Positions 16,224-24,839 of a stretch of 64,000 nt of DNA are shown one piece after another (position 1 is the stretch's first letter; every line of letters starts with the position of its first letter). The notes below the pieces were generated by a model. It was not told the DNA's origin. It did not search any database and saw only the letters and a program-made list of their open reading frames with translations. Source of the DNA: JBFWRK01 sp050248955 (lineage in GTDB: Bacteria; Actinomycetota; Acidimicrobiia; Acidimicrobiales; Ilumatobacteraceae); assembly GCA_050248955.1 (NCBI GenBank), contig JBFWRK010000004.1:186001-250000 (forward strand), read 5' to 3'. Made by a program: the position numbers and the translations under genes.

Positions 16224-17396
16224 GTGATCGAGTTCCGCCCCGTCGAGCTCACGAGCGGGGAGCAGCAGCTCCGCGACGAGGTCCGCGAGTTCCTCGCTGC
16301 CGAACTGCCACGCGGTTCGTTCGCGCCGGGACTCGGGATGAACTCGGCGAAGGACCCTGACTTCTCGCGCAAGCTCGGTGCCCGTGGGTGGCTGGGCATG
16401 GCGCTGCCGAAGGAGTACGGCGGTCACGATCGCTCGGCCGTCGATCGGTTCATCGTCGTCGAGGAGCTGCTCCGCTGGGGCGCACCAGTCGGCCACCACT
16501 GGGTGGCCGACCGGCAGTCGGGGCCGGTCATCGCCAAGTTCGGCAGCGAACTGCAGAAGCGCCGCTTCCTGCCCGGCATCTGCAGCGGCGAGCTCTCGTT
16601 CTCGATCGGGATGAGCGAGCCCGACAGCGGCAGCGACCTGGCGTCGTTGTCGTCGAAGGCGACCCGGACCGGCGACGGATGGCTCCTCGAGGGCCGCAAG
16701 ATCTGGACGACCGCCGCCCACGAGAACGACTGGATCATCGTGCTCTGCCGCACGACGCCACGGGACGAGGTCGAGGACAAGCGTCAAGGCATGACCCAGC
16801 TCATCGTCGATCTCGAGTCACCCGGAATCGTTGCGACGCCGGTCCCGTTCATCGACGGTTCCGCCGACTTCTGCGAGGTCGTGTTCGACCAGGTGTCGGT
16901 GCCCGATGAGCTGGTGCTCGGCGAGGTCGGCCACGGCTGGTCGCAGAACACGTCCGAGCTCGCCTACGAGCGAGGCGGGCCGGACCGCTGGCTGAGCACG
17001 TACCTGCTCGTCGAGGAGCTGTTGCGCCGGGAGACCGCTGACGTCACCGGTGCCGATTCGTCGAACGAGCTCCTCGACCTGCTCGGCAACGCCGTCGCCA
17101 ACTACTGGGTGCTCCACAACCTGTCGCTGTCGGTGGCGCGCTCGATCGACGAGGGCGGTGCGCCGGCCGTCGAGTCGTCACTCGTGAAGGAGATGGGCAC
17201 CCGTTTCGAGCAGGACGTCGTCACCGCCGTCCTCGCCTACCTCGACGAGGCACCGAACGCTGCCGGCGACTCGATCTTCGAGCGGCTGCTGATCGCTGCG
17301 GCGCTCACGCAACCGTCGTTCACCATCCGCGGCGGCACGAACGAGGTCCTGCGGTCGGTGGCCGCGAAGGGGCTCCGGAGTGGAGCTGCGCGATGA
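16224..17396 (+). CDS. Acyl-CoA dehydrogenase, large subunit type
   Basis: A 390-residue acyl-CoA dehydrogenase beginning with GTG 1 bp after the thiolase stop. It carries SIGMSEPDSGSDLASLSSKATRTGDGW near residue 130, EGRKIWTTAAHENDWIIVLCRT, FDQVSVPDELVLGEVGHGW and the C-terminal TIRGGTNEVLRSVAAKGLR. The next gene overlaps by ATGA and encodes a short partner, repeating the large/small arrangement seen at 5973/7134. Confidence 0.92.
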   Translation: MIEFRPVELTSGEQQLRDEVREFLAAELPRGSFAPGLGMNSAKDPDFSRKLGARGWLGMALPKEYGGHDRSAVDRFIVVEELLRWGAPVGHHWVADRQSGPVIAKFGSELQKRRFLPGICSGELSFSIGMSEPDSGSDLASLSSKATRTGDGWLLEGRKIWTTAAHENDWIIVLCRTTPRDEVEDKRQGMTQLIVDLESPGIVATPVPFIDGSADFCEVVFDQVSVPDELVLGEVGHGWSQNTSELAYERGGPDRWLSTYLLVEELLRRETADVTGADSSNELLDLLGNAVANYWVLHNLSLSVARSIDEGGAPAVESSLVKEMGTRFEQDVVTAVLAYLDEAPNAAGDSIFERLLIAAALTQPSFTIRGGTNEVLRSVAAKGLRSGAAR

Positions 17397-18436
17397 GTGA
17401 CACGACGACGACGGAGGACCCGCTGCTCGCCGAGACCGTGGAGCGCCTGCTCGGCGACGTCTGCCCGCCGGACGAGGTCGAGCGCGCCGAGACGTCGGGG
17501 TGGTCGGCTGCGACCTGGTCGGCGCTCGCCGAGAAGGGGTTCGCCTGGGTCGGCATCGACGAGGCTGCCGGTGGTTCGGGCGGCTCGCTGTACGACCTCG
17601 CCGCGATCCTGCGCGCCGTCGGCCGGTTCGCGGCACCGGTGCCGATCGCCGAGACGGCGATGCTCGGTGGCTGGTGCCTGGCCGAGTCGGGTCTCGAGCT
17701 GCCCAGCGGCCCGGTCACCGTCGTCGACGCGTCGGGGGCTGCCACGATCAGCGGCGGCCGGCTGCGCGTCGACGGCGTCGTCGCGTGGGCACGCCACGCC
17801 GACCGCATCGTGGCGACGGCGATCACCGACGGGCTCCACGCCTTCTCGCTGCGCGCTGATCAGGTCGCGGTGACACCCGGGGCGAACCTGGCCGGCGAGG
17901 CCCGCGACCGGGTCGTGGCCGACGTGGCCATCGATGACGTCGAGCACGCCGCGCTCGGCGTCGACGCCGACCTGCTCCGCCAGCGCGGGGCGCTGTCGCG
18001 GATCCTCATGGCGGCCGGTGCCCTTGCGGCGATGGCCGACATGACGGTCGCGTACACCCACGAGCGACGCCAGTTCGGCAAGCCGGTGGCCACGTTCCAG
18101 GCGGTGCAGCAGCACCTCGTGACCGCCGCCCAGAGCGCGGTCCGGGCGCGGATGGCCGCCGACATCGCACTCCGGGCGCTCGATCGCGGTGCCCCTGGCA
18201 TCACGGTCGCCGCGGCGCGCGTCGTCGTCGACGACGCGATCACGCTCGGCACCCGGGCCGCGCACCAGGCCCACGGCGCGATGGGCGTCACCCGCGAGTA
18301 CCCGCTGCACCAACTCAGCCGGCGGCTGTGGTCCTGGCGGCACGAGTGGGGCACGACCACCGAATGGCGCCGGCGTCTCGGAGCCGCGGTGGTGGCTTCG
18401 GGCGGCGACTCGCTGTTCGGCCTCGTCACCGACTGA
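17393..18436 (+). CDS. Acyl-CoA dehydrogenase, short partner subunit
   Basis: A 347-residue dehydrogenase homologue. The N-terminal half has WVGIDEAAGGSGGSLYDLAAILRAVGRFAAPVPIAETAM. The C-terminal helical domain has YTHERRQFGKPVATFQAVQQHLV and HGAMGVTREYPLHQLSRRLWSWRHEWG. The typical GTSEIQR end is absent, as in small subunits of heteromeric enzymes. It overlaps its large partner by 4 bp. Its last 24 bases are copied in tandem just beyond the stop codon. Confidence 0.88.
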   Translation: MSDTTTTEDPLLAETVERLLGDVCPPDEVERAETSGWSAATWSALAEKGFAWVGIDEAAGGSGGSLYDLAAILRAVGRFAAPVPIAETAMLGGWCLAESGLELPSGPVTVVDASGAATISGGRLRVDGVVAWARHADRIVATAITDGLHAFSLRADQVAVTPGANLAGEARDRVVADVAIDDVEHAALGVDADLLRQRGALSRILMAAGALAAMADMTVAYTHERRQFGKPVATFQAVQQHLVTAAQSAVRARMAADIALRALDRGAPGITVAAARVVVDDAITLGTRAAHQAHGAMGVTREYPLHQLSRRLWSWRHEWGTTTEWRRRLGAAVVASGGDSLFGLVTD

Positions 18437-18494
18437 ACCGCCTGTTCGGCCTCGTCACCGACTGAAACCGCACGTCCTGAACCGCACGTCCTGA
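18413..18494 (+). repeat. Two adjacent tandem duplications after the dehydrogenase stop
   Basis: The end of the dehydrogenase gene, beginning CTGTTCGGCCTCGTCACC and running through its TGA, is present twice (18413-18441 and 18442-18471). Directly after it, ACCGCACGTCCTGA is also present twice (18467-18480 and 18481-18494). The near identity suggests recent slippage or end-joining. The duplications abut the truncated BKACE gene and may mark the deletion junction. Confidence 0.85.
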
Positions 18495-18518
18495 ACTGCC
18501 GTCGCCACGGCCGCGCTC

Positions 18519-19085
18519 GTGGCGACGGCGGAGGGCATCCAGGCCGCCCACCCGGGAGCGCTCACCTACACCGACTACCTCACGGGCAAGACCGCAGCTG
18601 CCGAGAACGCGCACCTCCGCCCGATGGCCGAGGCCGGCGTCCTCACGATGTTCGCCATCGATCCGGGCATCACCACGTTCGGGAGCTTCGACGACGAGGG
18701 CGTCCCGACCCGCACGTACACGGACGGCCTGCGGTTCCAGGAAGCGCACGAGATGATCGAGCTCTCCAAGGCGCTCGCTGTGCCGATCTCGCTCGGCGTG
18801 TTCGAGCCCGGCCATCTGCGCTGGATCCTGGCGTACGAGGAGCGAGTGGGCTTCTCGGCCGGCACCATCGTCAAGCTCTACTTCGGCGGCGACTGGATGG
18901 TCGACCGGCCCGGCGGCCGGGGCATCAACTTCTGCCTCCCGCCGACCGAGGCGGCGCTCGACGTCTACCTGACGATGATGGCCGGCTCGAACCTGCCCTG
19001 GATCGTGAGTCTGTTCGGTGACCTGCCCTCGACAGCCCACTCACCGGTCGGGATGCGCTCGCGACCCTCGCGCGCGGGCGGGTGA
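18519..19085 (+). pseudogene. BKACE (3-keto-5-aminohexanoate cleavage, DUF849) fragment
   Basis: The 188 codons match the middle of beta-keto acid cleavage enzymes: GKTAAAENAHLRPMAEAGVLTMFAIDPG, then YTDGLRFQEAHEMIELSKALAVPISLGVFEPGHLRW and LYFGGDWMVDRPGGRGINFCLPPTEAALDVY. Family members are about 290-310 residues. Here the N-terminal strand with the HxH zinc site is missing, and so is the C-terminal barrel end with the last zinc ligand and catalytic residues; the end degenerates to SPVGMRSRPSRAGG. A GTG at 18519 could start translation, but a functional enzyme is unlikely. It lies just after fresh tandem duplications, consistent with a deletion remnant. Confidence 0.75.
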
Positions 19086-19116
19086 GTTGACGGATACGTC
19101 AACTCGCTCGTAGGGT
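19085..19116 (+). promoter_or_regulatory. Palindrome site 5 of 5 overlapping a -35/-10 promoter
   Basis: This is the best of the five sites. TTGACGGATACGTCAA (19087-19102) extends to a 22-bp palindrome with 9-bp perfect arms (19085-19106). The first arm is a TTGACG -35 element, and TAGGGT at 19111-19116 is a plausible -10 with an 18-bp spacer. A repressor bound here would block polymerase. The promoter faces the amidohydrolase at 19149. Confidence 0.65.
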
Positions 19117-19148
19117 CGGCATCCACACCGCGACCGAGGGGAGTCACC

Positions 19149-20426
19149 GTGGATCTCAACGATCTCATCCTGATCAGCGTCGACGATCACGTGATCGAGC
19201 CGGCCGACATGTTCGAGGGCCACTGGCCGGAGCGGCTCGCCGGCAGGGCCCCGAAGAACACGCACACGGAGAACGGCGACATCTGGTCGTTCGAAGGCAT
19301 GATCGCGCCGAACGTGGGCCTGAACGCCGTCGCCGGGTGCCCGCCCGAGGAGTACAACGTCGACCCGACGGAGTACACCCAGATGCGCTCGGGTTGCTTC
19401 AAGCCCGCCGACCGCGTCGCCGATATGAGCGCCGGTGGCGTGCTGGCCGGCATCAACTTCCCGAGCTTTCCCCACTTCTGCGGCCAGTTCTTCGCCAAGG
19501 CCGAGGACAAGGACGCCGCCCTCGCGGCCGTGCGCGCCTACAACGACTGGCACATCGACACCTGGGCCGCCAGCCATCCCGACCGGCTGATCCCGATCTC
19601 GCTCATGCCGCTGTGGGATCCGCAGCAGATGGCGGCGGAGATCGAGCGCGTCGCCGCGAAGGGCTGCCACGCGGTCACGTTCTCCGAGAACCCGTCGAAG
19701 CTCGGCTTCCCGAGCTACCACACCGACCACTGGGACCCGTTCCTGAAGGCGTGTGCCGACAACGCCGTCACGGTGTGCCTCCACATCGGCTCGTCGTCGT
19801 CGGTGCCGATCACGGCCCCCGATGCGCCGCCCGAGGTGATGATCTCGCTCACCCCGTCGAACAGCATGATGGCCGTCACCGACATCGTGTTCTCGGGCAT
19901 CTTCAAGCGCTTCCCCACGCTGCAGATCGCGATGTCCGAGGGCGGGACGGGCTGGCTGCCGTACATGCTCGAGCGGATGGACTACGTCCAGAAGCACCAC
20001 CACGCGTGGACCGGCACGGACCTCGGCGGCAAGCTCCCGAGCGAGATCTTCCACGAGCACTTCTGGACGTGCTTCATCGACGACGAGATCGGCGTGAAGC
20101 TCCGCCACGAGGTCGGCCTCGAGCGGGCGATGTGGGAGATGGACTACCCACACTCCGACTCGACGTGGCCGAACTCGCCCGAACTGCTCTGGCGCTCCCT
20201 GCAGGACCTCCCGGAAGCGGACATCAACAAGATCACGCACGAGAACGCGATGCGCTGCTTCTCGTTCGACCCGTTCCAGCACCGCCCGAAGGAGCGCTGC
20301 ACGGTCGGTGCATTGCGTGCAGAGGCGACCGGCGTCGACACCAGCATCAAGTCGATGGGGCGGCGCAAGGCCGACGCCAACGCGATGAAGACCCTGCTCC
20401 AGGCGGCGTCGAAGGGCGCCGACTGA
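19149..20426 (+). CDS. Amidohydrolase family protein (amidohydrolase-2 type)
   Basis: A 425-residue TIM-barrel metal hydrolase of the amidohydrolase_2 (ACMSD-like) group. The N-terminal ISVDDHVIEPADMF carries the DxH metal site. AYNDWHIDTWAASHPDRLIPISLMPLWDP is typical. VCLHIGSS supplies a metal His, SEGGTGWLPYMLERMDYV follows, and WEMDYPHSDSTWPNS contains the catalytic Asp region. The family covers decarboxylases and hydrolases that cleave rings or C-C bonds in actinobacterial catabolic clusters. It begins with GTG behind palindrome site 5, which ties it to the same regulon. Confidence 0.88.
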   Translation: MDLNDLILISVDDHVIEPADMFEGHWPERLAGRAPKNTHTENGDIWSFEGMIAPNVGLNAVAGCPPEEYNVDPTEYTQMRSGCFKPADRVADMSAGGVLAGINFPSFPHFCGQFFAKAEDKDAALAAVRAYNDWHIDTWAASHPDRLIPISLMPLWDPQQMAAEIERVAAKGCHAVTFSENPSKLGFPSYHTDHWDPFLKACADNAVTVCLHIGSSSSVPITAPDAPPEVMISLTPSNSMMAVTDIVFSGIFKRFPTLQIAMSEGGTGWLPYMLERMDYVQKHHHAWTGTDLGGKLPSEIFHEHFWTCFIDDEIGVKLRHEVGLERAMWEMDYPHSDSTWPNSPELLWRSLQDLPEADINKITHENAMRCFSFDPFQHRPKERCTVGALRAEATGVDTSIKSMGRRKADANAMKTLLQAASKGAD

Positions 20427-20533
20427 CGCCTGCGATCGGCTGAATCCCGGATCCTAGTTCCGCGTCCCTCGGTCGCTCCCTACACTCGCCCGCGGTTGGA
20501 CGAGAGCAGGGAGGCTCGGGTGGCCGATCACCG

Positions 20534-23176
20534 ATGATCGCAGCGTGGCCACTGACAGGCCGTACAGCACAGCTCGAGGAGTTGGGCCGGCACTACCGCG
20601 ACCCTGCCAGAGCCGGCGTCGTCCTCCACGGCCCGGCCGGTGTCGGCAAGACGCGCCTCGCCGAGGAGGCGCTGCGCCTCGCCGAGCGGGCCGGGCGTCG
20701 TGTCGAGCGGGCGGTGGGTCACCCGGCGACCAGGGAGATCCCGCTCGGCGCACTCGCCCATCTCCTGCCCGCTGACCTGACGAACGAGCTCGGCGTCGGT
20801 GACGACGAGCGCACGGGACTGTTCCACGCCGCGCGAACAGAGCTGCGACGGCTGGCAGGCGACGACCGGCTCGTGCTCCTCGTCGACGACCTCGACCTGC
20901 TCGACGACACGTCGGTCGCCGTCCTCGTCCCGCTCGTCATGGCGAGGACGGTGTTCCTGGTCGGGACGGTGCGCACCGGGCGGGCACCATCGGCCCGGCT
21001 CACCGTGCTGCACCGCGACGGGCACCTCGTGCGGATGGAGATCGGTCCGCTCGACCCCGACGAGCTCGGCGCGCTCCTCCACCGCGCGCTCGACGGGCCG
21101 GTGTCGGGGACGGCCCGCGCCGAGCTCTCCCGGTTGTCAGGCGGGAATCTGCAAGTGCTCACAGAGCTCGTGCGCGGCGCGCGCGAGCGCGGCGTCCTCG
21201 CCGACATCGGTGGGTCGTGGGACCTCATCGGCCCGCTTCCCACCACGGCCGCACTCGACGAGCTCGTCGCAGAGCACCTCGCCGGTGTGGATCCGGCGGG
21301 GCTCGCCGTGCTCGAGATGCTCGCCGTCTGCGAGCGGTTCGGCCTCACCGACCTCGAGCAGACCCACGGCCGCGCCGCGTTGGAGTCGCTCGAGGCGAGC
21401 GGTCTCGTCACCGTCGTCAACGTCGGGCAACGGACGGCTGTACGCCTCGCGCACCCGCTCTACGGCGAGGTCCTGCGGGCCGGGCTCCCCCCACTCCGGC
21501 TCCGGCGGATCCAGAGCGAACTGGCCGCCCTGGTCGAGGCGCACGGCGCCCATCGCCGGGAGGACGTCCTGCAGGTCGCGCTCTGGCGCGTCGCCTCCGG
21601 CGGCAAGGTCCCCGGTGAGCGGTTGGTGCGGGCAGCCCGGTTGGCCCTCGCCGGGCACGAGCCGACGCTCGCGATCCGCCTCGCCGGCGCCGGCGACCCG
21701 ACCGACCTGTCCCTTCTCGAACGGGCCGAGCTGCTCGTCGAAGCCCACTCGATGAGCGGCGCGCTCGACGAGGTCGAGCGTCTCGTGGCCTCGGTGTGGG
21801 ACGACGAGCTGAGCGATTCCCGTCGCGCGCACCTCGCCAAGCGCCTCGCCGACACCCGCTTCTTCCGTGATCGCGATCTCTCCGGTGCACTGGCCGCTCA
21901 CGAGGCCGCCCGCGAGCGGCTCACGGATCCCGACACCATCGCCGCCGTCGACGCGCGGCGGGCGAGCCTCCTGGCCGGAGCGGGACGGCCGGGCGAAGCG
22001 CTGCGGATCACGAAGTCGATGGGCTCGGTCACCTCCGCACGGACGCGCGTCGAACTCGCCGGTGCGGTGGCGACCAGCCTGCTGAGCGTCGGGCGCTACG
22101 ACGAAGCGAGAGCGATCGCCCGCCAGGCCGCGGCCGACCACGCCGGCCTCCCCGACTGGCTGGCTCGACGCGGCATCGCCCAGCACCTCGTGAACGAGGC
22201 CCATGCCCTCGCCTACGCAGGGCACTACCGCGCGGCGCGTGAGCTGCTCGAACCGGCAGCCGAGCGGGCGCTGGCGACGAGCGCGCTGGGGGCGTGGATC
22301 TGGTTCGAGATGTCTCTCGCCGAGGTCGCCCGGGACACCGGCCGCGCCCACGAGGCGATCAGGCGGTTCCGTGACGTGGCGGAGGCGGCGCCGAAGGTCG
22401 GCCAGCACGCTGCACTAGTGTGGGCCCACGTCGGCGTTGCGCAGGGCCACCTGCTGCTCGGGCGATGTGCCGAGGCGGCTGCAGCGCTCGAGCAGGCCGA
22501 CCTCGTCGGAGACAGCCCGGTGGCGACCTCGGTGGCGACGCGGGAGCGGGCGCGAGCATGGCTCGAAGCATGTCAGGGCGATCTCGTGTCGGCCCGCGAG
22601 CGCATCAGGAGCACCATCGCACCGGTTCGGCAGGACGAGCTGTACATCTTCGAGCTCACCCTGCTCCACGACCTGGTCCGCCTCGGGGTTCCCGGCGAAG
22701 CCGTCGCCCGGTTGGAGGTGCTCGCCGGCTGCATCGACGGACCACTCGTTGGGATCCACGCCGCCAACGCCCTGGCGCTCGTCGCCCGCGACGTCGACCT
22801 CCAGCACGACGTGGTCGACCGCTACGAGGCCATCGACGCCCTCGGACACGCCGCTGAGGCAGCGGCCGAGCTCGCCGATCTCCATCGCGCCCGCGGAGCA
22901 GCCCGGCTCGCCACCGCCGCCCAGCAGCGTTCGGTCGACCTCGCCGATCGGGCCGGGGGCCTGCACACGCCGGTGCTGGCGCGCGGGGCGGGCGTCGAGC
23001 CGCTGACCGCCCGCGAGCGTGAGGTCGCGCTGCTCGCGGCCGGCGGGCGCAGCAGCCGGGCGATCGGCGACCACCTCGGACTGTCGACGAGAACGGTCGA
23101 CACGCACCTCGCACACGTGTACCGCAAGCTCGGGATCAGCGGCCGATCCGAGCTCGCCACCGCCCTGGATGCGTGA
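20534..23176 (+). CDS. LuxR-family regulator with AAA ATPase domain (LAL type)
   Basis: An 880-residue large ATP-binding LuxR regulator. The Walker A motif is GPAGVGKT at residues 33-40, with a Walker B-like LVLLVDDLDLLDD near 118. A long helical TPR-like middle (about 400-790) is rich in Ala/Arg/Glu. The C-terminal LuxR helix-turn-helix is LTAREREVALLAAGGRSSRAI and STRTVDTHLAHVYRKLGISGRSELA (about 820-875). Such proteins sense a small molecule and activate nearby operons. It may activate the island upstream or the BTAD gene downstream; sequence does not decide. Confidence 0.9.
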   Translation: MIAAWPLTGRTAQLEELGRHYRDPARAGVVLHGPAGVGKTRLAEEALRLAERAGRRVERAVGHPATREIPLGALAHLLPADLTNELGVGDDERTGLFHAARTELRRLAGDDRLVLLVDDLDLLDDTSVAVLVPLVMARTVFLVGTVRTGRAPSARLTVLHRDGHLVRMEIGPLDPDELGALLHRALDGPVSGTARAELSRLSGGNLQVLTELVRGARERGVLADIGGSWDLIGPLPTTAALDELVAEHLAGVDPAGLAVLEMLAVCERFGLTDLEQTHGRAALESLEASGLVTVVNVGQRTAVRLAHPLYGEVLRAGLPPLRLRRIQSELAALVEAHGAHRREDVLQVALWRVASGGKVPGERLVRAARLALAGHEPTLAIRLAGAGDPTDLSLLERAELLVEAHSMSGALDEVERLVASVWDDELSDSRRAHLAKRLADTRFFRDRDLSGALAAHEAARERLTDPDTIAAVDARRASLLAGAGRPGEALRITKSMGSVTSARTRVELAGAVATSLLSVGRYDEARAIARQAAADHAGLPDWLARRGIAQHLVNEAHALAYAGHYRAARELLEPAAERALATSALGAWIWFEMSLAEVARDTGRAHEAIRRFRDVAEAAPKVGQHAALVWAHVGVAQGHLLLGRCAEAAAALEQADLVGDSPVATSVATRERARAWLEACQGDLVSARERIRSTIAPVRQDELYIFELTLLHDLVRLGVPGEAVARLEVLAGCIDGPLVGIHAANALALVARDVDLQHDVVDRYEAIDALGHAAEAAAELADLHRARGAARLATAAQQRSVDLADRAGGLHTPVLARGAGVEPLTAREREVALLAAGGRSSRAIGDHLGLSTRTVDTHLAHVYRKLGISGRSELATALDA

Positions 23177-23184
23177 CCGGCGTC

Positions 23185-23253
23185 CTACGTAGTCGCGCGT
23201 GTCGCCGGGCACAGGGCCGATCTACGTAGTCACTCCGGATGTCAGCACTCCGG
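23185..23253 (+). repeat. Paired direct repeats before the BTAD gene
   Basis: CTACGTAGTC occurs at 23185 and 23222 (37 bp start to start), each containing the palindrome TACGTA. ACTCCGG occurs at 23232 and 23247 (15 bp apart). Both pairs lie in the 123-bp gap between the LuxR-type and BTAD regulator genes. Direct repeats are the usual binding targets of BTAD/SARP-like activators, so autoregulation is possible (inference). Confidence 0.5.
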
Positions 23254-23299
23254 TCCGGGCGCATCATCGCCCGACGGACGGACGACACCGGAGGAAACC

Positions 23300-24202
23300 A
23301 TGCACCGTCACCAGCGCCGCCACGACGACACGTGCCACGACAGCGGTCACCGTCGGAACGGCCTCGCGCCGATCGAGATCACGGTCCTCGGCGGCTTCGG
23401 CGTCGCCGTGGACGGCGTGCCGACCGCCACCCGGGGCTGGTCCCGGCGCAGCGCCGCCGCACTGGTCAAGGTGCTCGCCCTGGCTCCCGGCCACCGGCTC
23501 CACCGCGAGCAGGTGATGGATCTGCTCTGGCCCGACGAGTCGCCGGCCCGATCGGTCCCCCGGCTGCACAAGGCCGCGCACTTCGCCCGGCGGGCCGCCG
23601 GTCGCGACGACGCCGTCGTGCTGCGCGACGACGTCGTATGGCTGTTCCCCGACGTCGAGCTGACGGTCGACGCGATCCGGTTCGAACAGCTCGCCAGGAC
23701 CGCCGTCGGGACGGGCGACCCGCGCGTCGCGCAGGAGGCCCTCGGCTGGTACCGCGGTGAGCTGCTGCCCGGCGACCGATACGAGGACTGGGCCAACGAC
23801 CGGCGTGAAGTGCTGCACCTGCGGTGGCTCGAGGTGCTGCGAGTCGCGGGCGAGTGGCGGGAGCTGGCCGAGCTCGATCCGACCGACGAGGACGCGCACG
23901 TCGAGCTGATGCGCCGCCACCTCGCCGCCGGCGACGGCGCCTCGGCCCTCCGCCAGTACGAGCACCTCGAGCGAGTGCTCGAGCGCGAGCTGGCGGTGGA
24001 ACCCGGCGTGGCTGCCCGCCGGGCCCGCGTGGAGGCCCACCACCTGCGCGAACCGCACGTCGCCGTCAGGTCGCCCGCCGGCGTGGGTGCCCTGCTCGCC
24101 GAGCTCGCCGAGCTCGTCAGCCGCCAGACCGCCGTGCTCGCCGAGCTCGCCGCCGTCGGCGCCGTGCCGCCGGCGCCACTTCTCTTGAGCGCGGTGGCGT
24201 GA
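23300..24202 (+). CDS. BTAD-domain (SARP-like) transcriptional regulator
   Basis: A 300-residue regulator. An N-terminal winged-helix half, ITVLGGFGVAVDGVPTATRGWSRRSAAALVKVLALAPGHRLHREQVMDLLWPD (about 25-85), resembles the OmpR-like DNA-binding domain of SARPs. It is followed by a BTAD helical domain: YRGELLPGDRYEDWANDRREVLHLRWLEVLR, then DEDAHVELMRRHLAAGDGASALRQYEHLERVLERELAVEPG (to about 240), and an Ala/Leu-rich tail. The first 20 residues are His/Arg-rich. A GGAGGAAAC ribosome site precedes the ATG. The stop overlaps the next gene's GTG, so the globin-like protein is co-translated and may be its sensory partner (inference). Confidence 0.85.
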   Translation: MHRHQRRHDDTCHDSGHRRNGLAPIEITVLGGFGVAVDGVPTATRGWSRRSAAALVKVLALAPGHRLHREQVMDLLWPDESPARSVPRLHKAAHFARRAAGRDDAVVLRDDVVWLFPDVELTVDAIRFEQLARTAVGTGDPRVAQEALGWYRGELLPGDRYEDWANDRREVLHLRWLEVLRVAGEWRELAELDPTDEDAHVELMRRHLAAGDGASALRQYEHLERVLERELAVEPGVAARRARVEAHHLREPHVAVRSPAGVGALLAELAELVSRQTAVLAELAAVGAVPPAPLLLSAVA

Positions 24203-24633
24203 GCCCCGACGACCTGAGCAGTGTGGAGCGCTCCTGGTCGGAGCTCCGTGGCCGGCGCGCGCCGCTGCTCGCGGGGCTCACCAGCCGGTTCGTCGCGCTC
24301 GGCGAGCACGCCGCACCGACACCGGAGGCAGCCGGCGTCCGGGCACATTGGCTCCTCGCCGCTGTGGAGGAGCTCGTCGGGTTGCTGTCCGCCCCGAGCC
24401 ACCTGGAGGCGCGTGCTCGTGAGCTCGGGGAGCGCTGGCCCGACCCGCTCACCGCCCCCAGCTACGGCGTCGATGGTTGCGCGTGGATGGGAGCCGCCGG
24501 CGAGTGCCTCCCGACGTGGTCGCAGCGCACGGAGACCGCCTGGAAGCAGGCGTGGCTGCTGCTGTCGGACGTCCTCGCGGCGGAGGCACTGTCGCCCTTC
24601 GCGGACGATCCGCACACTCGTACAGCCGAGTGA
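24199..24633 (+). CDS. Globin-like protein lacking the proximal histidine
   Basis: A 144-residue protein, GTG start overlapping the BTAD stop (GTGA). Its layout follows bacterial single-domain globins: helix A SVERSWSELRGRRAPLLAGL, an E-region AHWLLAAVEELVGLLSAP followed by HLEARARELGERW, then SYGVDGCAWMGAAGECLPTW, and a final helix ETAWKQAWLLLSDVLAAEAL. In heme globins the segment reads LGRRH-x-YGV with the proximal His. Here Trp80 takes that place and a short insertion (PDPLTAPS) follows. It may be a heme-free globin-fold sensor. Assignment rests on pattern recognition only; function is unknown. Confidence 0.5.
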   Translation: MSPDDLSSVERSWSELRGRRAPLLAGLTSRFVALGEHAAPTPEAAGVRAHWLLAAVEELVGLLSAPSHLEARARELGERWPDPLTAPSYGVDGCAWMGAAGECLPTWSQRTETAWKQAWLLLSDVLAAEALSPFADDPHTRTAE

Positions 24634-24839
24634 ACCGGTCTTCCATCCTGCGCACCCGCTGTGCACCTGCTCGCCGCGTGAGCGGCGTCAGTGCCCGCCG
24701 CAGCGGGCGTCCGGCTGCGCCTGGAGCTTCGGTGCGAGACGGAGTGCGCCATCATCGGGCTCGAACTGCCGGCGCGGCCGCTTGCCGCGAGTGAGCAGCC
24801 CGATCGTGTCGTAGTCGTCGGCCGCAGCGAACTGCCGCA

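Noticed and set aside
18413..18494. Tandem copies considered as a CRISPR array
   Set aside because: Only two copies of each unit, directly adjacent, with no spacers.
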